From Bdellovibrionota bacterium (GTDB taxonomy: Bacteria; Bdellovibrionota; Bacteriovoracia; Bacteriovoracales; Bacteriovoracaceae), in NCBI GenBank assembly GCA_030836365.1, contig JAURQB010000033.1, forward strand, positions 1-15,033: a DNA stretch of 15,033 bases. The letters run 5' to 3'. Within the stretch, counting starts at the first letter, position 1. Each line of letters opens with the position of its first letter. A program made the translations under genes and the position numbers. The notes under the pieces were generated by a model. The model searched no databases. It was not told the origin of the DNA and saw only the letters and a program-made list of their open reading frames with translations. Shown piece by piece: positions 1 through 6,352 of this stretch.

Positions 1-632
1 CACGCTCTGAGTTTGAAGATCCTAGTCGCGGCATATTAGGCCCTAATGCACTATATGACCAAACCGTTTTACGTACTCCTGAAGCAGCCCAAGGAAGTGA
101 GCAAGAGGCCAACGAATACACAGTTAAAATTAAAAGACTAAATGAAATTACGACTCTCACTTATCCATTCAACCCCCTCGACGCAAAAGGTTGGAAGGGC
201 TCCGTTTATCCAAAAGCTCTCTCCATTTATGACATATGTCCGATTATGAGTCATCGCTATCACATTCCACCCAGCGGTCACACGACATTTGTGGCCCATA
301 ACTTTGTCATTTGTTCATTTGTTGAACGCCCCCTTGAAAGTGCTGAACACAAAGTTCTAAAGGTTCCTTTCTATCACTCAAATATTGATTACGATGAAGT
401 AATTTTCTATCACCAAGGCTCATTCTTTAGTCGAGATAATATTGATCCAGGCTGCTTTACTTTTCACCCTCAGGGCATTCATCATGGCCCACATCCTAAA
501 GCATATGAAAATGTAAATGATCGTGAGCATACGGATGAGTTTGCCGTAATGATTGATGCTCGCTATCCTCTAAAACCGACAGAATGGTTCGTGAAAAATG
601 AAAACCTTGATTATTGGAAATCATGGCAATAA
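1..632 (+). CDS. hmgA: Homogentisate 1,2-dioxygenase, C-terminal part (5' end outside window)
   Basis: This enzyme is a cytoplasmic Fe(II) cupin dioxygenase that opens the ring of homogentisate to maleylacetoacetate in tyrosine/phenylalanine breakdown. The frame is open from base 3 at the left edge to the TAA at 630-632, so about 209 C-terminal residues are visible and the start lies outside. The Met at 246 is internal, since conserved sequence (PFNPLDAKGWKG, then DICPIMSHRYHIPPSGHTTF) runs straight through it. Later segments PFYHSNIDYDEVIFY and HPQGIHHGPHP match the two regions that carry the His/Glu/His iron ligands in the family (human His335, Glu341, His371). The acidic ligand spacing differs by one residue from the human enzyme, so I cannot say whether Asp or Glu fills that role. 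The downstream flavin reductase gene follows after 20 bp on the same strand. The family call is confident; the exact subfamily is not. Confidence 0.87.
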   Translation, partial: RSEFEDPSRGILGPNALYDQTVLRTPEAAQGSEQEANEYTVKIKRLNEITTLTYPFNPLDAKGWKGSVYPKALSIYDICPIMSHRYHIPPSGHTTFVAHNFVICSFVERPLESAEHKVLKVPFYHSNIDYDEVIFYHQGSFFSRDNIDPGCFTFHPQGIHHGPHPKAYENVNDREHTDEFAVMIDARYPLKPTEWFVKNENLDYWKSWQ

Positions 633-652
633 AAAAATAAGAAGGCCTTAAA

Positions 653-1285
653 ATGAAAATGACAAGCTTTGATGCATCCGAAAACTTTGTTGATAATTAT
701 AAATTTCTTATTGGTGGAATCCTCCCTCGGCCAATTGCTGTTGTTGGAACCACTAACACCGATGGCTCACATAATCTTGCACCATTTTCCTTTTTTACAG
801 GCATCAGCGCAAAACCGATGATCGTTGCCTTTTGTCCGCTTATTCGCTCATCAAACGGCGAGAAAAAGGACACAGTCATAAATATTGAGCGGGATAAAGC
901 ATTTACAATTAATATGTGTACACGAGATATCGCGGAAAAAGTAAACCGGGCTTCGAGTGAGCTACCTTACGGCGAGGACGAGTTCATATTTTCTGGACTT
1001 ACCCCCATTAAGGGTGAAAAAATCACTGCCCCCAGAGTTGTAGAAAGCCCGGTTCAATACGAATGTATATTACGCGATATTTTAAATTATGGAGACCTTC
1101 CCGGAGCAGGCAGACTCATTACAGGTGAAGTAGTTAAAATTCATATCGCTGATCACGTGTTGGATAGAGGTCGAATCCTCACTCAGCAAGCAAAACCGGT
1201 AGGTCGAGGAGCAGGCAATGACTGGTTTGAAACATCAAACCCGTTTGAACTTGAGCGCTTAATGAAGTCCCAAATCCAGAAATAA
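653..1285 (+). CDS. Flavin reductase-like / flavoredoxin-family FMN-binding protein
   Basis: This 210-residue protein belongs to the flavin-reductase-like split-barrel family, whose members bind FMN and either reduce flavin with NAD(P)H or carry electrons. The family signature lies in the N-terminal third: GGILPRPIAVVGTTNTDG followed by NLAPFSFFTGISAKPMIVAF, the stretch that forms the FMN pocket. The ATG at 653 is preceded by GAAGG at 641-645 with a 7-base spacer; a second ATG two codons in (659) is less well placed. It sits 20 bp after the homogentisate dioxygenase gene, so the two are probably co-transcribed and it may serve aromatic catabolism, but the substrate cannot be read from sequence. 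Its stop codon overlaps the A-tract that flanks the convergent terminator. Composition is visibly GC-richer than the minus-strand genes. It is probably a soluble cytoplasmic protein, as no signal peptide or membrane segment is visible. Confidence 0.82.
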   Translation: MKMTSFDASENFVDNYKFLIGGILPRPIAVVGTTNTDGSHNLAPFSFFTGISAKPMIVAFCPLIRSSNGEKKDTVINIERDKAFTINMCTRDIAEKVNRASSELPYGEDEFIFSGLTPIKGEKITAPRVVESPVQYECILRDILNYGDLPGAGRLITGEVVKIHIADHVLDRGRILTQQAKPVGRGAGNDWFETSNPFELERLMKSQIQK

Positions 1286-1309
1286 AAAAAGCCCCTCAAA
1301 ATGAGGGGC
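1284..1309 (-). terminator. Rho-independent terminator of tig (between convergent genes)
   Basis: There is a perfect 8-bp stem (1291-1298 pairs with 1302-1309) with a 3-base loop. Read on the minus strand it is GC-rich and is followed by a run of seven U from the A-tract at 1284-1290, the classic intrinsic terminator layout, about 30 bp after the tig stop. On the plus strand the same hairpin is followed by CCTTGTAAAG with no U-run, so it should work poorly for the flavin reductase transcript. Confidence 0.88.
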
Positions 1310-1338
1310 CCTTGTAAAGTATCTATTTCAAATTAAAA

Positions 1339-2619
1339 TTACTTAATTTTCAAATCACTTTTTAACGCTGCAAATGTCTTTTCTTCTTTGATTGCATACA
1401 TCATATTTTTCTTCATTTGCTCATTTGATAGGTAATATTCTCTAATCTTATCAGCTTCCATTCCTGATGATTTTGTCATCTCGTCAATTTTTGCTTCAAG
1501 ATCAGCGTCTGTACTTTCAACTTCATATTTACGCCCAAGCTCCTCAAGGATTAATCCTGATTTAACTTGAAACTCAGCTTTAGAAGTTACATCACCAGAC
1601 CACTTAGAAAAGTAATCTTCCATCATTTGCTCATTGAAACCTTGTTGAGCGAGTGATCTTTTTAAATCTTCTTTTAAATAATCTTCTTGTTGAGTAACCA
1701 TTGCTTTTGGAACTTCGAGCTCATTTTCAGCAATTAATTTTTCAAGAATTTCTTGGTGAAGTTTTTCATCTGCACTTCTTTGTCTTTGAGCTGTCATTGA
1801 CTCTGTATTTTTTGTATTGAAATCCTCAACAGACTCATAGCCAAGTTCTTTTGCTGTTTCATCATTCCACTCTGGAAGAACTTTTTCTTTAATTTCTAAT
1901 AGCTTTACTTCGAAAGTTACTTTTGCATCTTTTAGTTCATCAACGTGATAATCAGCTGGGAAAGTCAGCTCTAAATTCTTTTCCTCTCCTGCTTTCATTC
2001 CCATCATTCCATCTTCAAAACCTGGAATAAATTGACCTGAACCCATTTCTAATAAGTACTCTTGACCTTTCATATTTTCAGGACGAGATCCATCTTCTTT
2101 AACACCTTCAAAATTGAAAACTGCATGATGTCCTTTTTCCAATGCCACATCACCTTCAACTTCTTTCATTTCGCCTTTTTGATCCAATTGATTTTTTCTG
2201 ACATTATCTAAATCTTCGTCAGTAACACTTACCTCATCACGAGTAAATTCAAGTGAAGAAAAATCTTTTAGTTTTATCGTTGGGAAAATTTCTACAAGTG
2301 CTTCAAAAGAAATTGACTCACCTTTTTTGTAGTTCATATTTTCAAAGTGAGGATAACCAACAACTCTTAAATCTTCTTTTGTCACTGCTTCAAAGAATTC
2401 ACCTTGAATAAAATTATTAACAGCATCAGACTCAATTTGTGGGCCATAAACGTCATGAACCATTTTCAAAGGTGCTTTACCTTTTCTAAATCCCTTAAGA
2501 TTTGATTCCTTTTGTTTTTTCTTCACCGCTTCATCAATTTGCTTTGAAAGGTCTAAAGACTCAAAATTAAATACTAGTTTTTTTGTACAACCATTAACAG
2601 TTTCAACAGTATAGGACAT
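1339..2619 (-). CDS. tig: Trigger factor, ribosome-associated chaperone and prolyl isomerase
   Basis: Trigger factor docks at the ribosome exit tunnel on protein L23 and holds nascent chains. The 426-residue length is normal (E. coli about 432). The ribosome-binding signature GFRKGKAP is at residues 43-50, the same place as in E. coli. An FKBP-type peptidyl-prolyl isomerase domain follows at roughly residues 160-245, with the recognisable strings MGSGQFIPGFEDGMMGMKAGE and LTFPADYH. The remaining helical, highly charged C-terminal part matches the chaperone arms. The ATG at 2619 has a purine-rich AGAGAGGA ribosome binding site just upstream. It is the last gene on the minus strand here and looks monocistronic: it has its own promoter (2669-2697) and a terminator (1284-1309). 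In many bacteria tig precedes clpP-clpX; that pair is not present here. Confidence 0.96.
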   Translation of the reverse strand: MSYTVETVNGCTKKLVFNFESLDLSKQIDEAVKKKQKESNLKGFRKGKAPLKMVHDVYGPQIESDAVNNFIQGEFFEAVTKEDLRVVGYPHFENMNYKKGESISFEALVEIFPTIKLKDFSSLEFTRDEVSVTDEDLDNVRKNQLDQKGEMKEVEGDVALEKGHHAVFNFEGVKEDGSRPENMKGQEYLLEMGSGQFIPGFEDGMMGMKAGEEKNLELTFPADYHVDELKDAKVTFEVKLLEIKEKVLPEWNDETAKELGYESVEDFNTKNTESMTAQRQRSADEKLHQEILEKLIAENELEVPKAMVTQQEDYLKEDLKRSLAQQGFNEQMMEDYFSKWSGDVTSKAEFQVKSGLILEELGRKYEVESTDADLEAKIDEMTKSSGMEADKIREYYLSNEQMKKNMMYAIKEEKTFAALKSDLKIK

Positions 2620-2668
2620 GTTTCCTCTCTTAGTTATGCTATGCGCAATTAACGTTAAACTTTAGCGG

Positions 2669-2697
2669 AAAATAGCGATTTAAGCGCAATAAGTCAA
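2669..2697 (-). promoter_or_regulatory. Sigma70-type promoter of tig
   Basis: Read on the minus strand, TTGACT (2692-2697) is separated by exactly 17 bp from TATTTT (2669-2674), 5/6 and 4/6 matches to the -35 and -10 consensus. The expected start of transcription is near 2662, giving a leader of about 40 nt before the tig ATG. A perfect 10-bp palindrome TTAACGTTAA (2649-2658) lies just after the predicted start. The 7-mer ATTGCGC occurs twice on the minus strand, at 2684-2690 in the spacer and at 2643-2649 in the leader. Confidence 0.72.
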
Positions 2698-2729
2698 TGT
2701 TTAGAGGCTTTTAGAGAGATCAAAGAGCT

Positions 2730-3506
2730 TCAATATTGGACAGATTTTAGATACAAACCACAGGCAGGTGCAACAGGAGCTAAATGTTTAATTTTATGTC
2801 CTTTGAGTGAGTCCTCAAGCTCAGATAAACTGATTTTTCCCTCATTCAAGGATAGCAGTGCACCCATCATTAAACGGACCTGCTGCTTAAGAAACCCCGT
2901 ACCCGTAAATTCAAATTTTAGAAACTTCCCTGAAACAGCATAGTCGCCATAAGTAAATTGAGATTCATTGGTTACACTTGCACTTAAGATAGTTCTCACT
3001 GTAGATGAAACTTCCGTTCCCACACAAAAATAATTACAGAAATCATATTCACCGACGAAGCACTTTATACCACTTTTGAGAGTTTTTATATCGATTGGAT
3101 AGGAATAGCTTAAAAAGTTTTTTCCCAAAAACGGAGGAAGAGTAGCAAGAGCGAGCACATACTCATATATTTTAGATTGAGCGGAAAATATGGGATGAAA
3201 ACTTTGATCGACCTCTTTGACAGACATAATTTTTATATCCGATGGTAGTCGTTGATTAACACCTTTAAGAAAAACACTTTCAGGTAACTTGTTTAGGACC
3301 TCGAATAACACTACTTGCTCAAGAGCGTGAACTCCAGCATCCGTTCGACCTGATCCAATCGTTCTAAATTTAGTAATACCTGTCGCTTCTTTAAAAGAGT
3401 TATTAAGAATGCCTTGAATCGTCGAATCAGTTTCTGATTGAATCTGCCATCCAAAGTATTTTTGACCGTCGTAGGCTAGAGTAATTTGGTAATAAAACTT
3501 ATCCAT
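2730..3506 (-). CDS. truA: tRNA pseudouridine(38-40) synthase
   Basis: TruA converts uridines 38, 39 and 40 in the anticodon arm of many tRNAs to pseudouridine. The 258-residue length is typical. The N-terminus carries the family strings LAYDGQKYFGWQ and TIQG, and the catalytic aspartate is D56 in GSGRTDAGVHA (D60 in E. coli). The C-terminal half contains FTGTGFLKQQVRLMMGALL, matching the conserved RNA-binding helix region. The gene begins 5 bp after the beta-barrel-like gene, with only a purine-rich GGAGGAA some 25 bases upstream and no well-spaced Shine-Dalgarno, so it probably depends on translational coupling. It is the last gene of the long pyrH-to-truA run. I see no convincing terminator between it and the tig promoter. 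Confidence 0.95.
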   Translation of the reverse strand: MDKFYYQITLAYDGQKYFGWQIQSETDSTIQGILNNSFKEATGITKFRTIGSGRTDAGVHALEQVVLFEVLNKLPESVFLKGVNQRLPSDIKIMSVKEVDQSFHPIFSAQSKIYEYVLALATLPPFLGKNFLSYSYPIDIKTLKSGIKCFVGEYDFCNYFCVGTEVSSTVRTILSASVTNESQFTYGDYAVSGKFLKFEFTGTGFLKQQVRLMMGALLSLNEGKISLSELEDSLKGHKIKHLAPVAPACGLYLKSVQY

Positions 3507-3511
3507 TATTA

Positions 3512-4423
3512 TTACATGAAATTGAAACCAATTCCTCCACCAATGGCACTACCCTTGATAGAAAAATTATCTCTGAAATTTGAATAATTGTGCATTCTAT
3601 ATTCAATATTAAAAAAAGTATTCGTCACACCATAATCACGAAACATTGCTAAGCTAAATTTTGGAAAAATTTTATTTATTCCTACATTTACTTTAGCTGT
3701 AACAAAAGGGCCGTAACCAAATTGAAATAATACCTTCTCATCGCTCTCTTCACTTAAATCACTTCGGCTTTGAATCGCGGCAACTCCACTTAAGCCTCCC
3801 CCCACAATCAATCTGACGTATGAATCAAAAGAATAAGATCCTGCTAAACCAAAATCAACAGGTAAGATCCAAAGAGTAATTCTCATATCAGCCTCTGAAC
3901 CATCATCAGCAAAATAGCCGCTCCCCTTAAAAAAAGAAACTCCTGCACCTGTTAAATAATTTAATGAAAGTGCATCTCCATACAAACGTTGGTCAACAGA
4001 GAACACGAGACTTCCAGTCATCGAGTTTGCTTTTTTTGCATCATAAAAAATATTCTTAAACTTGGATGAATAGTCGTGTGAAAAACCAAAATATGAGAGG
4101 CTCGCGTTATATCGATACAGAGGAGACACTTTTTCAATTAACTCACTAGATGTAGCGTGGGAGATTTTATCTAAGTTTTTTATACTAAAACTAAGTTGTT
4201 TTCCTGTTATGTCTCGTTTGCCATATGTGCTCGGATTAATTTCTTCAAGAGATTTATTTTTCGCTGTTCCAAGGTAATTTACGCTTTCTTCAATAACGTT
4301 ATTTTTTTCGTAAATACTCGAATGGTCTTCCGGACTGCTTGTTTCGTATAATGAATTCGCATAAACAATCGAATTATTTAAAATGAAAATTACAAGAGAT
4401 AAAAATAATTTATTTTTTTTCAT
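3512..4423 (-). CDS. Exported protein, probable outer-membrane beta-barrel (unknown function)
   Basis: I do not recognise a named family. The 303-residue product starts MKKNKLFLSLVIFILNNS and has a Sec signal peptide with a likely cut after VYA (residues about 22-24). The mature part is rich in alternating aromatic/polar strands and Gly-rich turns, for example GGGLSGVAA and the C-terminal GGGIGFNFM. This is the pattern of a small outer-membrane beta-barrel, although the terminal residue is Met rather than Phe. The first ~90 mature residues (NNVIEESVNYLG, LEEINPSTYGKRD) look soluble and charged, possibly a periplasmic lead-in. The ATG at 4423 is chosen because AGGAAGG (4431-4437) lies 7 bases upstream; a TTG two codons earlier would overlap that site. 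It overlaps the 3' end of pssA by 14 bp and precedes truA by 5 bp, so it is co-transcribed with lipid genes. The barrel call is an inference from pattern only. Confidence 0.7.
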   Translation of the reverse strand: MKKNKLFLSLVIFILNNSIVYANSLYETSSPEDHSSIYEKNNVIEESVNYLGTAKNKSLEEINPSTYGKRDITGKQLSFSIKNLDKISHATSSELIEKVSPLYRYNASLSYFGFSHDYSSKFKNIFYDAKKANSMTGSLVFSVDQRLYGDALSLNYLTGAGVSFFKGSGYFADDGSEADMRITLWILPVDFGLAGSYSFDSYVRLIVGGGLSGVAAIQSRSDLSEESDEKVLFQFGYGPFVTAKVNVGINKIFPKFSLAMFRDYGVTNTFFNIEYRMHNYSNFRDNFSIKGSAIGGGIGFNFM

Positions 4424-5135
4424 TTCCAAACCTTCCTCTATTAAAAAGGTAATAAGTGATACTGCCGAGAGTATAAACTTGAACTAAAGTAAAAATGGCA
4501 ATTTTATCATAAATAACGATCAAGCAAATTAATGCAATAATAACGAGAAGAAGAAATTTCGTATGCTCTTTAACAAATGATGAGTTTTTAAATGAATTAA
4601 ACGGGATATTTGAAATCATTAAGAATGAATAAAATAAAACATAAGGAATCGTCAGATAATGGTTGGGAAAAGGTAAAGGAAAAACAAGAGAAACCAGTGT
4701 ATATCCTATCAATGCCAACGCCCCCATCGGAATAGGCAACCCTTGAAAGTAGTCCGATGATACCTCGTTAATATTTGCATTAAACCGAGCAAGCCTTAAA
4801 GAACCGCAAAGGCAAAAAATAAAACAAATAACAACCCCCAACCTTCCATGAGCAAACAAGAATCGATGGTAAATCAAAAAAGCAGGAGCCATTCCAAATG
4901 AAACAACATCTGAAATAGAATCAAATTGTTCTCCAAAACTTGAATTTGTTCCAGTTAGTCTTGCAACTCGCCCATCAACCGAATCAAATAAAGATCCGAT
5001 GATTAAAAGTACACATGCTTCAAAAAACAACCCTTGTTGAACAGTGATGATAGAAAAAAAACCACAACCTAAGTTTAATGCAGTAAACATATTAGGTAAG
5101 AGATAAGCTATTTTTTTTACTTCTTTTTGTTCCAT
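4410..5135 (-). CDS. pssA: CDP-diacylglycerol--serine O-phosphatidyltransferase
   Basis: This integral membrane enzyme makes phosphatidylserine from CDP-diacylglycerol and L-serine, the first committed step to phosphatidylethanolamine. Its 241 residues carry the full CDP-alcohol phosphatidyltransferase motif at 51-76: D51, D54, G55, A58, R59, then eight residues, G68, D72 and D76, which bind the CDP group and two metal ions. The N-terminus LLPNMFTALNLGCGFFSI and the strings LRLARFN and FQGLPIPMGA are typical of the bacterial membrane-type (type II) PssA. About six to eight membrane helices are visible. The CdsA that supplies its substrate is encoded four genes upstream in the same run. It starts 3 bp after the Psd-like gene, with GGGAA as a modest ribosome binding site, and its end overlaps the following beta-barrel-like gene. 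Adjacent psd and pssA genes are common in bacteria. Confidence 0.95.
   Translation of the reverse strand: MEQKEVKKIAYLLPNMFTALNLGCGFFSIITVQQGLFFEACVLLIIGSLFDSVDGRVARLTGTNSSFGEQFDSISDVVSFGMAPAFLIYHRFLFAHGRLGVVICFIFCLCGSLRLARFNANINEVSSDYFQGLPIPMGALALIGYTLVSLVFPLPFPNHYLTIPYVLFYSFLMISNIPFNSFKNSSFVKEHTKFLLLVIIALICLIVIYDKIAIFTLVQVYTLGSITYYLFNRGRFGNEKK
4431..4437 (-). promoter_or_regulatory. Ribosome binding site that fixes the start of the beta-barrel-like gene
   Basis: AGGAAGG on the minus strand lies inside the 3' end of pssA, 7 bases before the ATG at 4423. It would be too close to the alternative TTG at 4429, so it argues for the ATG. Confidence 0.75.
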
Positions 5136-5138
5136 TTT

Positions 5139-5735
5139 CTATTCCCAAGTAGCGAGAGGTGTTTTACCAAACTGAACCCTATCTCCGACCTTCACGTTTA
5201 GAGTATATTTTTTTGGTATAATTATCTCAAGCGTTGAAAAAGCCGGCATAATCGAAATCATCGCGCCTGTCTGACCGATATCACCTGCTCTTAAATTATT
5301 ATTAATGTATTGAAATTTGGTCATAATTACATTCATCTTTAAAACCAAATGTTTTGCCTTAATACTAACTTCGAACTTTTTTCTTTCAAAAAAAGACCTG
5401 GAACTAAACCCTACTTGACTTAGCTCGAAAACTTCTCCAGTCAAAGGCATACCTATCATTGTTGGCAGGTATAAACTTGAATGACAACTAATCACACTAT
5501 TACTTTCTTTAACTTTTATATTCTCAATAATTCCTGTAATTGGTGAATAAACAAAACCATTCTTGAACTCACCAGACACAATATCAAACTGGTTTCGCTG
5601 CTGAAAATGAGTAACGATCTTTCTTAAAATCAAGACTACTAAAACCGCGCTAATAATAGTCACATTAACAGTGAAAATATTTACTATTAAAAATAAAAGT
5701 ATCAAAAAAACAGATGGGCTTATAAACCAATTCAT
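5139..5735 (-). CDS. Membrane-anchored phosphatidylserine decarboxylase-like protein, catalytic residues apparently missing
   Basis: Psd removes CO2 from phosphatidylserine to give phosphatidylethanolamine, and this gene sits in the common psd position directly before pssA. The 198-residue product has two hydrophobic N-terminal segments (about residues 9-37) and then a layout like the short Psd class: GFVYSPITG (60-68, where Psd has the PADG motif), IGMPLTGEV (94-102, matching the strand after the Psd DVHxNR motif), LRAGDIGQTGAMI, and the closing NVKVGDRVQFGKTPLA. The key residues do not match. The PADG Asp is Thr67, no DxH motif is visible, and the FGS/LGST self-cleavage site that makes the pyruvoyl group is replaced by AFST (Ser167 kept, Gly lost). 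It is either a degenerate Psd-like protein or a divergent barrel-sandwich protein. The start at 5735 overlaps the tsaB stop as TAATG, which suggests coupled translation. I am sure it is a real gene and only fairly sure of the family. Confidence 0.6.
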   Translation of the reverse strand: MNWFISPSVFLILLFLIVNIFTVNVTIISAVLVVLILRKIVTHFQQRNQFDIVSGEFKNGFVYSPITGIIENIKVKESNSVISCHSSLYLPTMIGMPLTGEVFELSQVGFSSRSFFERKKFEVSIKAKHLVLKMNVIMTKFQYINNNLRAGDIGQTGAMISIMPAFSTLEIIIPKKYTLNVKVGDRVQFGKTPLATWE

Positions 5736-6349
5736 TATTTCTTTTCCGCTTTTTTAAATTCATCTTTAAGCTCTCTAAAATAAAAAGGAGCCAATCTCAT
5801 TTTTTGATCGGTAACTCTAGTAAATAATAAATCAGAGTTTTTATTTATGAGCTCCATTGTATTATTAAAATTTTTAGAAAGAATATTCTTATCCACTTCA
5901 TGATTGGAATAGTACTCACTTACATTTTCAAGCGAAGCCTCAAGCTCTAATTTAGATACTAATTTTTTATCTTGCTTCCCCTTACTCCAATTATAGATAA
6001 AGTATTCGTCTTTAAAAGCCGAGCAAACAAAACACCCTTCATTAACTCCAATTAGTTCAGGAACATGATAATGATGGAAACTAAAAGTTTCTACGCCTTG
6101 CCAATCGAATATTTGACCAAGTCCCTCTCCGACTCGTACTCCTGTGTAGGACCCCGGGCCGTTGGCAATGAATATCTTGGAGATATCTTTTGCTTTACTC
6201 TCATGTAATTTAAGCATTTCATTAATTTTATAGTGAATAACTCCCGAGGACTTTGATTCGTTACTTAATTCGTAAGATAACCAAGAAAAATTCGAGTCCA
6301 AGACACCAATAGTTAAGTTATTTGATGTATCAATAAATATACTAGTCAC
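5735..6349 (-). CDS. tsaB: tRNA threonylcarbamoyladenosine biosynthesis protein TsaB
   Basis: TsaB (YeaZ) is the non-catalytic ASKHA-fold partner that dimerises with TsaD and, with TsaE, transfers the threonylcarbamoyl group to A37 of ANN-decoding tRNAs. The 204-residue length fits. The N-terminal IFIDTSNNLTIGVLD strand is the phosphate-loop region, and ANGPGSYTGVRVG around residues 62-74 is the family hallmark. The C-terminal RLAPFYFRE matches the usual P-x-Y-x-R ending. The middle part is poorly conserved, which is normal for TsaB. The start is a GTG at 6349, 3 bp after the rseP stop, with only AAGG about 11 bases upstream, so coupling to rseP translation is likely. The stop overlaps the next start as TAATG. 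Partners tsaC, tsaD and tsaE are not in the window. Confidence 0.9.
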   Translation of the reverse strand: MTSIFIDTSNNLTIGVLDSNFSWLSYELSNESKSSGVIHYKINEMLKLHESKAKDISKIFIANGPGSYTGVRVGEGLGQIFDWQGVETFSFHHYHVPELIGVNEGCFVCSAFKDEYFIYNWSKGKQDKKLVSKLELEASLENVSEYYSNHEVDKNILSKNFNNTMELINKNSDLLFTRVTDQKMRLAPFYFRELKDEFKKAEKK

Positions 6350-6352
6350 AAA

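Noticed and set aside
246..632. Stand-alone 128-residue protein starting at the ATG at 246
   Set aside because: Conserved homogentisate dioxygenase sequence continues upstream in the same frame to the window edge, so this Met is internal.
4424..4429. TTG start two codons before the ATG of the beta-barrel-like gene
   Set aside because: The AGGAAGG site would lie almost against the TTG but is ideally spaced for the ATG at 4423.
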